64,000 nt of DNA from the NCBI GenBank assembly GCA_030549775.1, contig CM060173.1, positions 62,438,367 to 62,502,366 of the forward strand, in the 5' to 3' direction. This stretch comes from Tamarix chinensis. Taxonomy: Eukaryota > Streptophyta > Magnoliopsida > Caryophyllales > Tamaricaceae. Shown here piece after piece: positions 23,970-37,400 of the stretch (positions are counted from its first letter, which is position 1; each line of letters opens with the position of its first letter). The notes under the pieces were generated by a model, which did not search any database, was not told the origin of the DNA, and worked only from the letters and a program-made list of their open reading frames with translations. Made by a program: the position numbers and the translations under genes.

Positions 23970-24031
23970 TAACATAAGTAAATAATAATAATGAATAAAT
24001 AAATAAATAAATAAAAGTGATTAGTGGTTTA

Positions 24032-24353
24032 ATATTATTAACTACTATTATTAGTATTATTATGATTAATATTAACATTATCATCATTATTATTATTATT
24101 ATTATTATTATTGTTATTATTATTATTATTATTGTTATTATTATTATTATTATTATCATTATTATTATTAAGCATTATTATTACTAACATTACCATTAGT
24201 GTTATTACTATTATTGTTATTAGTATTAATATTAATATTAATATTATGATTGTTATTACTACTAATAGTATTATTAGTATGATTATTATTACTATTATTA
24301 TTGTTTTTATTATTATTATCATTATCGTTACTGTTGCTACTCTTATGGCTATG

Positions 24354-24422
<69 letters not shown>

Positions 24423-25415
24423 GTACTGTTATTATTATTATTGTTACTATTAGTATTATTATTATCACTATTATTACCATTATTATTATTATTGTTATTA
24501 TTTTACTATTAGTGTTATTATTGTTATTATTAACATTATTATTGTTGTTATTTTTACTACTGTTAGTGTTAGTACTATTATTGTTATTATTATTATTATT
24601 ATTGATATTAATATTATTATTATTGATATTATTATTATTATTGCTATTATTCTTAGGGTTGTGTCATTGTTATTATTATTACTATTATTATTATTATCAT
24701 GGTCATTATTTTAATTAATATTGTTATTGTTATTTTACTATTGTTGTTGTTATTATTATTATTATTATTATTGCTATTACTATTACTATTATTATTAGTA
24801 GTAGTATTATTGTTAATGTCATTATTATTATTGTCTTTACTATTTTATTATCAACGTTATTATGGCCGTTGTTATTAGTATTATTAGTACTATTATTAGT
24901 ATTATTATCATTACCATTATTACCCATATTACTATTATTATTGTAATAATATTATTATTATTTTCATTAATATCATTAGTATGGTTATTATCATTATTAT
25001 TCTTATCATTGCTTTATCATTATTGTGTTTATCGCATCTATTATTTTATCGATTATTACTGTTATTCTTATTATCCTTATTAATATTATTTTTATGATCG
25101 TTGATATTATTACTAATACTTTCATTGTATTTATTATTATTATTTGTATTATTATTGTCTTCATTCCTATCATTATTATTATTATCACTATTATTATTAT
25201 TAACATTATCATTGTTTTTGTCACCTAAGCGACTATGGTTGTACAAATACTTTATTATTAGTATTATTATTATTATCGATAATACACTATTACTAATGCT
25301 AATATGATTTCAATTATTACTATTATCATTATAGCTATTATTATTTTTATTAGGAGCACTGTTATTATAAATAGTATTCTTATTATGGTAGGTATTACTG
25401 GTAATCATTATTAAT
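24032..25415 (+). repeat. Imperfect ATT tract inside the 3' LTR
   Basis: The counterpart of the tract in the 5' LTR, with the same interruptions in the same order as far as I compared. Despite its slippage-prone sequence, the length looks equal in both LTRs. Confidence 0.9.
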
Positions 25416-26782
25416 GTTGTTAAAGCCCTCACCTTAGCATTTGGATTGCTAAAACCTACTTAATTAGTGATAATCCGTGTAAGCTATCGTAAGAGTAGTA
25501 ATAACCAAACCCTTTTTATTTATAAACCCCATTATTAATAGTAGCCTTGGTATTAGGCCATGATAGGGGTAAGATGGGAATTTTGATAATTCTGGTAGAG
25601 GGAGATTAACCCTAAGTATTCCCTCTTATAGGTAAACCGGGTCAAACCACCGGAGGTATAGGAGCGTGCTCCAAGCCCGGCGCCGATTTAGGTAAGGACG
25701 TAACTAAGGCCGCTTGTGTGTATTACATGTTTTATTTGCTTTGGATGCCTCGTGTGGTTTATATGATATATTATGTGTATGTTATCTATTCTACCGTGTA
25801 GCGCAACATGGAACCGAGGTACGTTTCTGTACTCTGGCTTATATGTACTAAAATGGCATGATATAAGGATGATATGGTGTGATGTGATATGCATGCTAGA
25901 ATGTTTTGATGAGGAGTTGTGGAGTGGGGACTTTGAAAGAGAAAAATAAGCAAATAGGAAAAACCAAAGGGAAGTATGTTGGCTCACACAGGTAAGAATG
26001 ACCGGGCAAGTTATGATTAATGAATGAATGGGAAAAGGGGGGATTAAATAAATAGGAGAGTAGAAGAAAGTAAAGTTACTTGGGGAACACTAGGGTTTGC
26101 ATGGAAATGATAGAGTTGGCATGGTGGGAGTGTTAGGGTTTGCATGGGGTGGTTAAGGTCCGCATGGGGGCGAACCTTACGTATGGAAAGTCACTTTGGG
26201 GCGTGGGGAAGGTAACGGAAAGTTGTTTGGGAGTATTGGAGGCTCGAGGTGAAAAATAGTACGTGGGATAAAATAAGGGTACATAGGGACCGACTAAGGT
26301 TTGGGATGGAAACCCTAATTTGAGGAGGTAGAGAAAAAAAGGAAGATAATAAGAATTTATGGGGAAGAGTGAAGTATGTGGGGGAGTTGAGTTGAGGGTC
26401 ATGATTTGGGTTTCCGATGCGAGAAGTATGTTAAATACAAAGGGTGTTAGTGGCTTAATATAAGCATAGGAGACAGCTCGGTAACCTGAACCGAGTGAGG
26501 ATATAGATAAGATTGGATGTGTGACCTGTGTCCTATGTGCTGTGGATGCCTTATATGAATGCTGCGTTGTATTCTAAATGTCGTTATCTTACTTGTTTCG
26601 TGGGTAATGTGGCTTGGAAACAAGACGTGTACTTATGTTTTATTAACATGTGATAGTACGATTATGTCGTCAGTCTTGATGGGATGTGTTGAGAACTCTG
26701 GCCATACATGACAAAGATATGCCCTCGAATAAGATACTTTAAGACACTAACGACTTACAGAGAAAGATGTTGAGCCGAACCC

Positions 26783-27105
26783 AGACCGGTCCACCGGCTA
26801 TAATAGTGGCAGGGTATTTTACCCTCGCGACCGTTCCACCGGCTATAATAGTGGCAGGGCATAAGCCCTCGCGACCGTTCCACCGGCTATAATAGTGGGG
26901 GATTTCGTGCTCAACAAACTAAACATAAAAGTGATAAGTCATGGGAAAGATATAAATGGTTACAGTGGAATACCTTGTGAGTCGGAGCCAGACCGGTCCA
27001 CCGGCTATAATAGTGGCAGGGTATCTTACCCTCGCGACCGTTCCACCGGCTATAATAGTGGCAGGGCATGGCCCTCGCGACCGTTCCACCGGCTATAATA
27101 GTGGG
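26783..27105 (+). repeat. Two clusters of the hairpin repeat in the 3' LTR
   Basis: Six copies of 'ccaccggctataatagtgg' with the same intervening palindromes as in the 5' LTR. Confidence 0.85.
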
Positions 27106-27813
27106 GTTCCCGCACTCACAGGGTCTGGACAAGATGATGATCGATTATATTCAGGGACCTGATAAAAGAAAAGTGACGTTTGGTCTGTAACCTGTGTGGT
27201 TTATATGTGTTATTGCATTCAATCTATGTATCTATGCTATGTCTGCTATGTTATGTATCTTTGTATGTGGGCCTTGGCACCTACGCCCTTACTCAGTACT
27301 GGACCCGTACTGATACTACGCTGGTTGAATGGGTCCTGTGATGATCCACCAATGGTGGGGAGCAGACCTTTGATGCAGGTTTTGATCGGTTGCTATTGGG
27401 GTGGAAGGTTGACTTGAGGGAGTAAGTGGACCGGACATTTACCTTCGGAATTTGTTTTGTGTAATCGCCTTCGTCTTGAAAGTCACAAGTGTTGTACTTA
27501 AATCTTCAAGGGTTTTATCATACTTGTTATTCCGTTATTTAAGTATTCTGATATATAGACCTTTTAAATTGTATTTCGGAACGTAACCTTTTACCTTCGC
27601 ACTCTGATTTTGTAGAACCCGTGTTTTATGAATGATTTGTTCTGGTTTTATTCTTTCTAGCCTTAGCACTTAGTATCGGGTCGGTAGCTATGGATCGATC
27701 TGGTACTAAGTGTGGCGGTAATACCCCCGAGTTTACGGTTTTTAATTCTCTTGCTTCCGCTAAAACTTTTGAGTTAAACGAAATTTTTCAGTAGTAAATT
27801 TGGGGGTGTTACA

Positions 27814-27818
27814 CAAAA
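27814..27818. repeat. Right target-site duplication CAAAA
   Basis: It directly follows the 3' LTR and matches 15338-15342. The flank then continues 'accctagg', which by chance or by target preference resembles the start of the LTR itself ('caaaaaccctaa'). Confidence 0.85.
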
Positions 27819-29539
27819 ACCCTAGGCCAAACCCTACACTACACAAGTATCACAATCTTACAATAATCAACTCTATTCTAATATGAAATCATACCCATAA
27901 TAACATACATAACTCTCTTTCTTATCATTCCATGCCATTGCACTTGACAAACGATTACAATATATCAATGCATGCATATACATATTAAAATCATTAGAAG
28001 AATAGTTATGCTATAATACATAGCAAAACCCTAATATGATTCCACTTAATCTTCACACACTTAGTAAGAGTGTATGGGTTACCTCATTTCATAGAACAAA
28101 TAACATAACAAAACATAAAGAATCCCCATCGATCACTATCTTCCACTAATCCTCCTTCTTCACCTTAAACAAAGCTAAGAAAAATATATTAGAATCTATC
28201 ATATTAACATAATGAAACAATGTAGACAATCTAATAAAACTAAACAAGAAAAGTTAAGCATAGCTGTGTGAATGATAAGGGAGATGAGTATGGAACTCAT
28301 GCTATATGGGGCTACTAGCATGAGCATGCAACACTCCCAAAGAGGTGCAACGTGATGGAGATATGGAAGGAGGATGTGGGTGCATGAGGAGATTCCTAGA
28401 ATAAAGGTTCGTAGCATAAATGCTTGTTGCTACAAATATGGGAATCGAGTGACGTTTGTGGTGGAAACTAGAGGAGTTATCATGGGAGGTTCATGCTAGT
28501 GGTAGGGTAGCATGAGTAGGTGGGGTTGGGGGTGGTAGGCTACATGAGCTGCTATTGAATTTGTGACAATGTTGCATGAAACCATACAAAAATAACAAAG
28601 AGTAGAAGGTGCAACTTGATGGAAAATAAAGGCAAGGGAAGGAAGAAGAAAAACGATGATCGATTAAGTAGGGAAAGAGAAAAGGGAGAGTTGGCTTTGG
28701 TTTGGGTTTAAAGAGCGAACGACTATGAAAATGAAAAGGAAGAATCCCAAAGAGGTTGATGTTGCATAAAAGAGAGAAAGTGTGAGGGGTTCAGGGTTTC
28801 AGGATGACATAGAACATGAAAGAGCATGGGGGGAGGTAGCGTGAAAAACAAAAAGGAAGGAATGGAATGTTGGTTTAGGATTAGTTTGGTTTATTTGATA
28901 GCACAACCAAACTAAGAAAACAATTAGTTAGAAATAAAGGAAGGAATAATCTATGTGAGGGAAAGTGTGAGGGAAATAAAAAGGGAAAAGGAAAAGCAAA
29001 GGTTAAGGCTTTAGAGAAATAAGCTAGATTTTAGGGTTAAGTCTCAAATAAAAGACTAAACACCCAAAAAATAAGGTTTATAAAATATTATGACTTTACA
29101 CAAACAACTTGCTTTTTTTCCCCTGCTAATCCATGAGATCATTCGATATAAATGTTTATGTGCCATTCTACTTTTGGCTTTACTCTCAACATGTTTAGGC
29201 TCAAGTTCAACATTCTTTTTCTCAAATGCCTCAACATCCATTGATCAAAAGTCTCTTAGTCTTCTTAGGAATTAAAACATTAGTGTCATCTTTTTCCTCA
29301 TGTTCATAAGAGTCAACTTGTTCCCTCTTGCTCCGCTCTTTTCTCCCTTACTCATTTCATTCTTCGTTGCAAACACTCGAGGGTGATCTTTATTTTGTGA
29401 TTCATAAAGGATTATCTTTAGAGATATAATGCTATATATATTAACTAAAAATAAACCCACTCACAAATTTCATAAAGTAAAATATGTAATTGTTGCAAAA
29501 TAATGATCACGATTTTAGAAAGGAACATAAGGTAATGTT

Positions 29540-29765
29540 AATGATGTATATGCTATTTTTTTTTCCTATCAATATATACCCTTCATAAGTCTTAGGACAT
29601 GCTAATTTCTATAAAAGTATATTTCCATTGCTATCATTGTATATGCTCCTATTTGTAATGTATATGCTATTTTTTTTATTAGTGTATATGTCACTTTCTA
29701 TCAATGTATATGCTAATTTGTATTAATGTGTATGTTGCTTTTCTATAAGCACATATGCTTATTCA
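29540..29765. repeat. Degenerate tandem repeat around 'gtatatgct'
   Basis: Phrases such as 'aatgtatatgctatttt', 'agtgtatatgtcacttt' and 'aatgtatatgctaattt' recur at roughly 30-45 base spacing. The pattern looks like a decayed tandem repeat of low complexity. Confidence 0.5.
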
Positions 29766-30348
29766 TTAGAAAGAAGTGCTATGGTGGGTTTGTATTAGCT
29801 CATTAGTTTCATTTTTTTAGAATTTGAAGTTGAACGAAGTTGAAGAAGGATCATATTTGAACTTGAAAGAAAAAATTGTTAATAAATTTCATGCTATTAA
29901 AGAGAAAATGTGTAATCGAAGATGGAGAGAAGTTGGGTGGTTTGAAATTGTGAAAATGAGAAATGAAGAATAGGGAATGTGAAGCAACCGAAGGAAAATG
30001 TTATTAATCATTAATTGGTGTTTTTTTAATTTTTTTATATTCCCTATAGCTAGAGGCTATAACAATGCTTTTTTTCTTTTTTTTTGCGGAGCATCATGGG
30101 TGTATATTATATTGTATGCTCGGGTCTATAATATACAAATTGCTATTTCGTAAACATGAATATCCAATATACTACTAGACCTATTTAGTAATTAAAATTA
30201 AAATTTTAGTCATAATTTAAAATTTAGCTCGTCAATTTGTAGTAAGCAATGTTGCCAACAGTAAAAAAAAGAGGAAAATTCAATCGAAATCTACCTCACA
30301 GTTATACATCGATAATCAAAGTGCTGGATGATACGTTGGAGTAGTAGG

Positions 30349-31165
30349 TAGGGGTGTGCAAAACAGAATATCTATATTTGTTCAAATATTTTTTTGACTA
30401 TTTGCTCCGCGTTATTTAGATCGCGGATATCCAATATCTATATACAAATCTTCATATCCTTTAGGTTTCGTATGTTAAAGAAATACAGATTAGATATGAT
30501 TCGAATTTAAATATATCTAATATTCGTATAAAATATTATTTTATCACTTTTATTAACTTTCTCATGAAGACTTTTAAAAATAAAGACATTGAATTAGTTA
30601 ATATTTATATCTATATTCATATAAGTACTTTATTTTATCTAAAAAAATATTAAAATATTATTATAAAATTTTAAATTATAATTTTTTAAATATTAAAAGT
30701 ATAAAAACATAATATTATAATATATTATTGAAGTAATAAATAAAATATTAGATATTATTTTGAATTATATAATCTAGTAAAAAATTAAATATCTTTTGAT
30801 TAAAACTAAATTGGATATTATAAATATAAGATAATCTAGTAAAAAAATATTTTAAATATTGAATCAGATTATTTGAATATTTGATCTAGTTTTTGGACCT
30901 TTTAGTTTTTACATAACGGAAATAAATAAAAGTATAGAGGTGTGCATCAATTTAAAATCATCGGACCAATACATGATTAATAGCCATGATTTTTTGAAGT
31001 GAAAGACAGATATTAGATATAACCTAAATTGTTAAATTATATATATATTTTATATTAAAAAAAATTATATTAGATAAAATATTAATAAAATTATAAATTG
31101 AGCCGGTTAAAAATTGAATATTTGAACCGAAACTCGGATCGTCGGTCGGTCTAAAATTTTTGGTG
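30349..31165. mobile_element. hAT-like MITE remnants
   Basis: Two starts, TAGGGGTGTGCA at 30349 and TAGAGGTGTGCA at 30935, resemble terminal inverted repeats of plant hAT-type elements. They precede very AT-rich DNA, and the second ends in 'ggtcggtctaaaattt'-like sequence. I could not find matching right ends or 8-bp duplications, so these are probably fragments. Confidence 0.35.
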
Positions 31166-31429
31166 CGAACCTAATATGTTTTTTATTCCAAAAAGATTAC
31201 GAACTCACGGAAATACTTCTATATACGTGAAGCGACCCTCCATAATAAACATAAGCGAAGTTTTAGTTACAATTAAAAAAATAAACACCAAAACTCAAAT
31301 GATGTCCAAGCAATCAGCATTCATATTTGTTTCTCTGAACTTGTGCGGACCTAATGTTGAACACCGCAAGCGATTGCTGGCTGTTCGATCTTCGACATGA
31401 GCATACTCTCCTTAGCCTCTGATTTGACG

Positions 31430-34400
31430 ATGGCCTCTAACGCAGCTCTTATGGTTTGTATTCCTCACGCTCCGATCCCCACCGTTTTGCTCTTTCATTT
31501 TTATTCGAAGTCAGTAGTAGGAGAGAAGGATTGTGGCTAAATTGACTTTGTTTTAAATTGTTTTTCGTGCGTTATTCGCAGGAAACTGATAATACAGAGT
31601 CTACCCTTGAGAAGATCAAACGACAACTAGCCTCTAGCTCTGGCAGAAATTTGTTGCAGGGTCCACTTCTTAAGCGATCTGAAACGGTATCGATCTCTAC
31701 TTCTTTCCATTTTTCGTTTTAATTTTTAGATATACCCGTTTTAGCTTTTCCAGTCATTTGTATTCAATTTAGGTAGTAGGGTTCCTTTATCTCTTCTCTC
31801 AAATTTATGCGTGTTACTTCTTTACTTCTGCAACTGTCTAAACTAGTCATCATGGCCATTTCTGTAATTTGTTATTACAGAAAATGGTGATTTAGGTATC
31901 TTTAATAAGAGGAGGAAGTGGAAATCAATGACCTCTCCGAAGATCTGAACTAATGGAATGTGTTCATTCATAATACAAAAGAAAACAAGAACAAATGATG
32001 AGGGTTTAGTTGTCTTGTGTTAGAACATTAGATCTGGACTGGTGATCTCCTTGTTTGCGTTTTTCCGATGCTTTGTCTTCCTTAATGTTGGTGATTTTAC
32101 AGACTAGCAGAATAAGTAAACCTTTGATAGTGAATGCACGGTGTTTCTTGGGAAACTACTACATATCATATGATAATCCTCTACTCTAAATTAGCATCGG
32201 TAAGTACAAACAGTGATTCGTCAGCAGTCGGTAATGATATTTCGAGGTCCATATGTTCCTGAAATAGCTTGTGTGCCTCAAGGGTTTATTATTTGATGAT
32301 AAGCTGCAAATTGCAATACTTATAGCCAACCTTGGCAGTGGTGTTGGAATAGACTGGACATGTGAGCTGTCTAACTGTTTCTAATTCTTCTATATGCCTG
32401 TATCATCTTTTATTTTGTTAACCGTGTCTCCTATTATGACTATAATATTATTCAGATGTTTAGAGGACTGGCCTATGTTTGTGTCTACAATGTCCATATT
32501 TTGACATTGGCATTATCTTTGGCTAGCAGGAGGAAGGTATGTAGTTTTATGTTAAAATGGAAGCAGATAAGCTGGGTGATAGATATATATGGGGGTTAAG
32601 GCATTGCGGGCTGGTTGGAGCATGTAATAAAATTGCAGTCAGTGTCGAAGTATTGGAGTGTTGCGAGTGAATTTTTATTTTTTATTTCACAATTTTCTCA
32701 AATTCTTATTTATTGATCCTTTAAATACAATTATTCAATAAACAAGTGTTCTATATCATATTAGAAGCATTTGAATGGTCATTATATGTTAAGTTGTCCT
32801 AATAACATTACTTTTGCCTTGGAATGAAAAATAAGACATTTAGTTGGAGATCAAGCAATAAAATTGCGGTCGCGATTGCGGTTTCGGTCGCGGTATCGTG
32901 GTATCGGAGCGTCGCGAACGATATTTTATATGTCGCGGTTGTCGCGCGTGATTTTTTATTTATTTTTTTCACAATAAATATTAGCAAATACTAGTAAATA
33001 TCGTTAAATATCGGTAAAATATCGGCAAATATCGGTCGATAACTGATATATCGCCGATAAATACGTGAAATTCTAAATCCATCGCGTATCGCCAATTTCG
33101 CGTATCAGCCGATCCAAAATCCGATAAATATCGGCCGATATTGCGTATCGGAACCGATTTTTAATTGTATGTTGGAGATGAGTTAATGAATAACAATGCT
33201 TTATTATAATCTGATAGTCACTTGATTTATATATATGGTAAATGAATAACAAGAAATTATTATGCATACTTTTTTCAGTAGATTTAAGGTTTTTTAATAT
33301 ATCGTCAATTTTTTTTTTTGATGAGTAAGAAGATTTATTACTTTCAAAAGAGTAATTACAAAGTAGTAGAATGTTCAATACAATCAAGAAGCGATAACCA
33401 CCTAGCATACTTAGCATGAAGATTATGGTGCACTATCCTCCTAGAGACATTCATAATGATGATTCTTAAGATCATAGAATTCTGCCTAGCCTTATTCTGA
33501 AACAACCTAAGGTTCCTTTCATGCCAAATAGTAGCAAGGTAAGAAACAGACAAAGCTCCTAAAACGTGTTTTTTCTTTGAAGTCTGTCGAGATCTTGTAG
33601 TTAAGGCCTTGATTTCATGGTCCCAATCAAGAATCAGGTCACTTCTACCACCAACCTTCCTGATATGCTGCCAAAAAATAGAAGTATTAGGACAAAACAG
33701 AAACAAGTGTTCTCTGGTCTCCATCTGCTGCTGACAGAAAACACGACTTTGTTCCACCTCCATGCCTAGATCCCACATCCTGGCTTTAATTAACAATTTC
33801 TTCCTGCATGCAAGCCATGCTGTAAAGCTTAATCTTGGGGCTGTTAAAGGTCTCCATACCAGGTTTGCCCATGATTGCTTGTCTTGTTTAGCTCGAATGA
33901 AATGATAGGTTGTTTGAATGCTAAACTCAGTAAAATTCCTTGTCTCACAACTCTGTATATACTCCTGTAATAGAGGTCTTGTTTGCAAAATCCTGAGAAA
34001 AATCTAGGAAGTATAAGAGGAAGGGGTACAATCCTACACAGTTCCCTGCTTAAGGTATATGGAATGCACCCATTTGACCCATAATGTATCCTTTTGTTGC
34101 TGCAATATTCTATAGAAGCTTCCCCAAAGCACAACAATTCCAAAGCTCCAGATTGAGTAATCCAATTTCCAAGTCCACCTTCATTGATTGGTGAACAAAG
34201 CATATATATCGTCAATTTATTGGTGATATTTCCTTGCAACTCGATATATTTCTTGTTAATTGATATATTGGCGATAAATTTGTGAAAATTTGAATTCGTC
34301 ATGTTTCGGTCATTTTATGTACTCCTGACTCAGATTCCGCTAAATGGTGACTGATACACTATAGCGGGAACACTATTTAATTGTCTGAGTTGGAGTCCCA

Positions 34401-37400
34401 AAAGATCTGCTTTGGGATTCTATATGTATTTTAGCTGCCGTTTTAAAGGTAAAAGTCCTTATGGAGGTTTGGAGGTCATTATGTATGCAACCTTAACTTT
34501 ACTATTTTAATGATGGATATGACAACCCAAATCCCTTAACCATTTTGTGTTGTTAAATAAATAGTTTTTTTAAGCTTTAGTTAATGCTAAAAACGCTTTT
34601 CATAGAGGAAGTGTGACATTGTTTTCCAAATTTATAAAAATACACGGTGATAGGTTCAAAGGAAATGAAATTTCACATTCATACACAAGCCAGAAATCTA
34701 GGAAGTAATTCTTTTTATTTGCTTGGACTTTATTTTGAATCTTTGATTATTCAAAATTCTATTTTCCAAGTATGATGCATACTTTGTAAGTTTATTTCTT
34801 ATGTAAGTATATTTTAACTTACTCATGGGAAATGAATACCAGTCTATAGATTAGTTTATTTTCATCTTTATGATTATATTTTGAAATGAGATTGACTATT
34901 TGAGCTTGCCTAGTTTATTTTTCTAGTTATTGCTTACTCACATGAGCGAGGACTTATTTTAGATTCCATTTAGACTTTAGAAGCTAGAGAATTTGTTAGA
35001 GCCCATATGGCTTTAACTCTAACACAAACTAGGGTTAGGTCGAGTTTCTATCCTAGTATATTAGATTTGAGTCCATTAATTAGTATACATTAGTTTCATC
35101 TACTTCCTATCAGGCCTTAGTTGATCAAGTGGTTATTTATTAGGGTTTAGTAGGCTTTATTAATAAATATCTATTAGATCCTAGGTCTGCTAGAAACCCT
35201 AGCTTACTCCCCAAGTTGTATTTAGCTATAAATAAGTGGTCATAGTTTCTGAAATAAACAGGTTGGGAGAATTAACGATCCTAATTCTTCGGTTTATCTC
35301 CTCTCTCCTCTTCTACTTCTTTCTCATTCTTCCTTTATCCCAATTATGTAGAAGAGTAGGAATCCTAATTTTAAGCATTCATATATTCAACTGAGTCTTC
35401 ACTTGCCCTATAATTTAGATTCGAAATTCGGGACCTCACCAACTTGGTGTTGGAGCCTAAAGTTATTGGGATATACTCGTACTACAATATATCGGTCAAG
35501 ACACTGTGTATCAGCTAGGATGTCTCAAGTTTTGACCCTGTTGATACGATATCTTGGCAATAGGTGTCAGAGACAAAAATGTACACTTATATTGCTAATA
35601 TTTGCCGATACTGACTAGTATTGACCAATATACCTAATTCCTTCAATTCTTTCCTAAGCTCAACCAACTTCCTTATAGATGTGAGTTGGAAGGGCGTTGG
35701 GAAAAATAAAGAAAGTGCACACCGTGACAACTGTGACGTATAAAATACTCTTGCTACACCATGATACCGTAGTGCCGTGAACATGGTTTTATCACATAGG
35801 GATACTTCTATGGAACGAAAGAGATGATGGCCACAAGATACCAACTCATAATTGAAGAGGTGGAGACGCTACCCGAAGAGTTGAGAAAAGTTCCTTCTTG
35901 CATTGGCCTCCACGCCATTGCAACCTATCTCTATGCATGATGAGAGCCTTGGCGACATTGCTAGCCCATGGCTAGCCTTCTCTACTACTTGCCTGCTGCT
36001 CGCCATAACAATCCTAGTTACTGCCATCACTCATGCACCAACCATTGCATCGGATGCTCTCCACATCCATTCCTCACTTTATTCTCGCTGCCAACATAGA
36101 GTGTTGGCCCCAGTCTCTTTGCCGAACCTCTATTGCCCACGTTTGCCACTTGTCAGCTTTCAACCACCTCCATATACCCTCAGGCAAACCTAAACCCTCG
36201 AAACCGTAACCCTGAAATCTCCATCGCCCTACTAAAACCACAACCTAACCACTTGCCTCCCCATGCTTGCTGACCCCAACAAACAAATTGCAAGGTCATA
36301 GAGCCTCAAATTAGTAGCGTCCTTCTTATTCACCTCTTGCCTATACAAACATCACCTCTCAAAACCCTAACCCCACAACCATTGCTTGCACCACCACGGT
36401 ACAGACCTCCAATCCTTTTGCCAAAATCACCATCACCATTGAGCCTCCACCCTTCTTCAGTGTCCCTTACAACCACTTGGCATCCACCACTACAACGGCC
36501 AACTCCCAAAACCCTTCATATCCCCTTTGCACTCCTCTGCTATACATGTGAACCCTACAACCATCCCAAAACCCTTTTCTATACCTATACCTCTTGCATT
36601 ACCTGAATCAACATCTGTGACAACCTTGGTCTATGCCAAGCCTTGGTTACAGACCAAGATGCTATGGAAACCCTTTATTGCATTTTGTTTGGTCTCTTGA
36701 ATACTTGCAGTGGAATTTAAAGAAGTCATGTCCAGGCTATTGCCACACCCAAACACCCCTCGTTAGCCCCAACTAAACCTTAGTAGGAAATTGTCACGAG
36801 TTTCTGCACTATCCATCTACGTAGCACTTGTCTTCAGGCTGCAAGGAATTCCTACATCATATTAGTGGTCAATTTGAGATAAGAGTTGGCTCAGGTTATT
36901 CTCGGAGTACCTTAAGAGGCTCAGTTTTTGTTAACACACTTTGAGAATGCTCCTAGATCCTATTAGGGTAGAATTATGGCCCAAAGGAAGTTCTCCACCA
37001 TAGATTGGTCCACCAACTTGTTCTTCTTAGTTCCTTACAACCCTACCTATTAGGCTATCTAGTTTGTGGTCTTAGCTCGACATGTTGCTTCAAGATTCAT
37101 GTGCCGCAACCACACCATTGGACATTAGCTTTGTATTGGAGAATTACATGACTTCAAAGGCTGAACCTTGGGTCTAAGCTGTGTTGGGCACAATCAAAGA
37201 TCTTGATAACGACACTAGACCAAGTGACATACAGAGGTGAGATGCCTTATGTAGGGCTTATGTTTTTATCCTTGGTTAAACCCTTTTAGGCGTTAGCTTG
37301 GATTAGCTCTTGGTAGGTTCAATTGCTCCCCCCTTGGAGTTGTTGGTTAAGTGAACGGTTTACCTTTGGATTGAGCTACAACAAAGTCCGTTGCGAATTT

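Larger units (their letters stand above)
15343..27813 (+). mobile_element. Giant-LTR, gag-only Ty3/gypsy retrotransposon (12,471 bp)
   Basis: The parts in order are a 5' LTR of 5396 bp, PBS complementary to initiator-Met tRNA, gag, a short non-coding stretch with two polypurine tracts, and a 3' LTR of 5391 bp. A CAAAA target duplication surrounds it. The internal region is only 1684 bp. No RT, RNase H or integrase motif is present, and protease is cut off after its first residues. The LTR end sequences and the Gag tail resemble Del/Tekay-type chromoviruses, which is an inference. In structure it combines features of LARDs (large LTRs, non-autonomous) and TR-GAG elements (gag as the only gene). 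The near-identity of the LTRs means it moved recently and must have borrowed pol functions. I also considered a tandem segmental duplication and rejected it, because PBS, PPT and target duplication are all in the right places. Confidence 0.93.
22423..27813 (+). repeat. 3' LTR (5391 bp)
   Basis: This is a full-length copy of the 5' LTR with the same borders. Its offset from the 5' LTR is 7080 at the start and 7075 from about position 23950 to the end. The whole length difference is explained by five homopolymer changes at four sites (+1 T; -3 T and -1 C; -1 A; -1 A). I saw no base substitution in the parts I compared. Confidence 0.93.
27819..31396. other. Intergenic DNA between the giant element and the SWAP70 gene
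   Basis: I see no gene. From 27819 to about 29050 the sequence continues the repeat-like DNA interrupted by the insertion. The last 250 bases before the gene (31150-31429) should contain its promoter and 5' leader, but I see no clear TATA box. Confidence 0.5.
32621..34387. mobile_element. Old hAT-like MITE in intron 2, split by two later insertions
   Basis: The left end 'catgtaataaaattgcag' and right end 'ttaattgtctg' match the termini of the younger copy at 32852-33171. The flanks GGTTGGAG (32613-32620) and AGTTGGAG (34388-34395) are a 7-of-8 target duplication. Removing the nested MITE (32852-33171 plus one duplication) and the nested LINE (33312-34203 plus one duplication) leaves about 530 bases with 'cgataaat...gtgaaa' segments like those of its relatives. 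Confidence 0.5.

Noticed and set aside
15343..27813. Two near-identical 5.4 kb copies as a segmental tandem duplication
   Set aside because: The primer site, gag, polypurine tract and 5-bp target duplication place them exactly as LTRs of a single element.
33356..33988. 210-codon minus-strand frame as a host gene
   Set aside because: Its motifs are those of the zinc-binding end of a LINE reverse transcriptase, followed by a poly(A) tail and flanked by target duplications.
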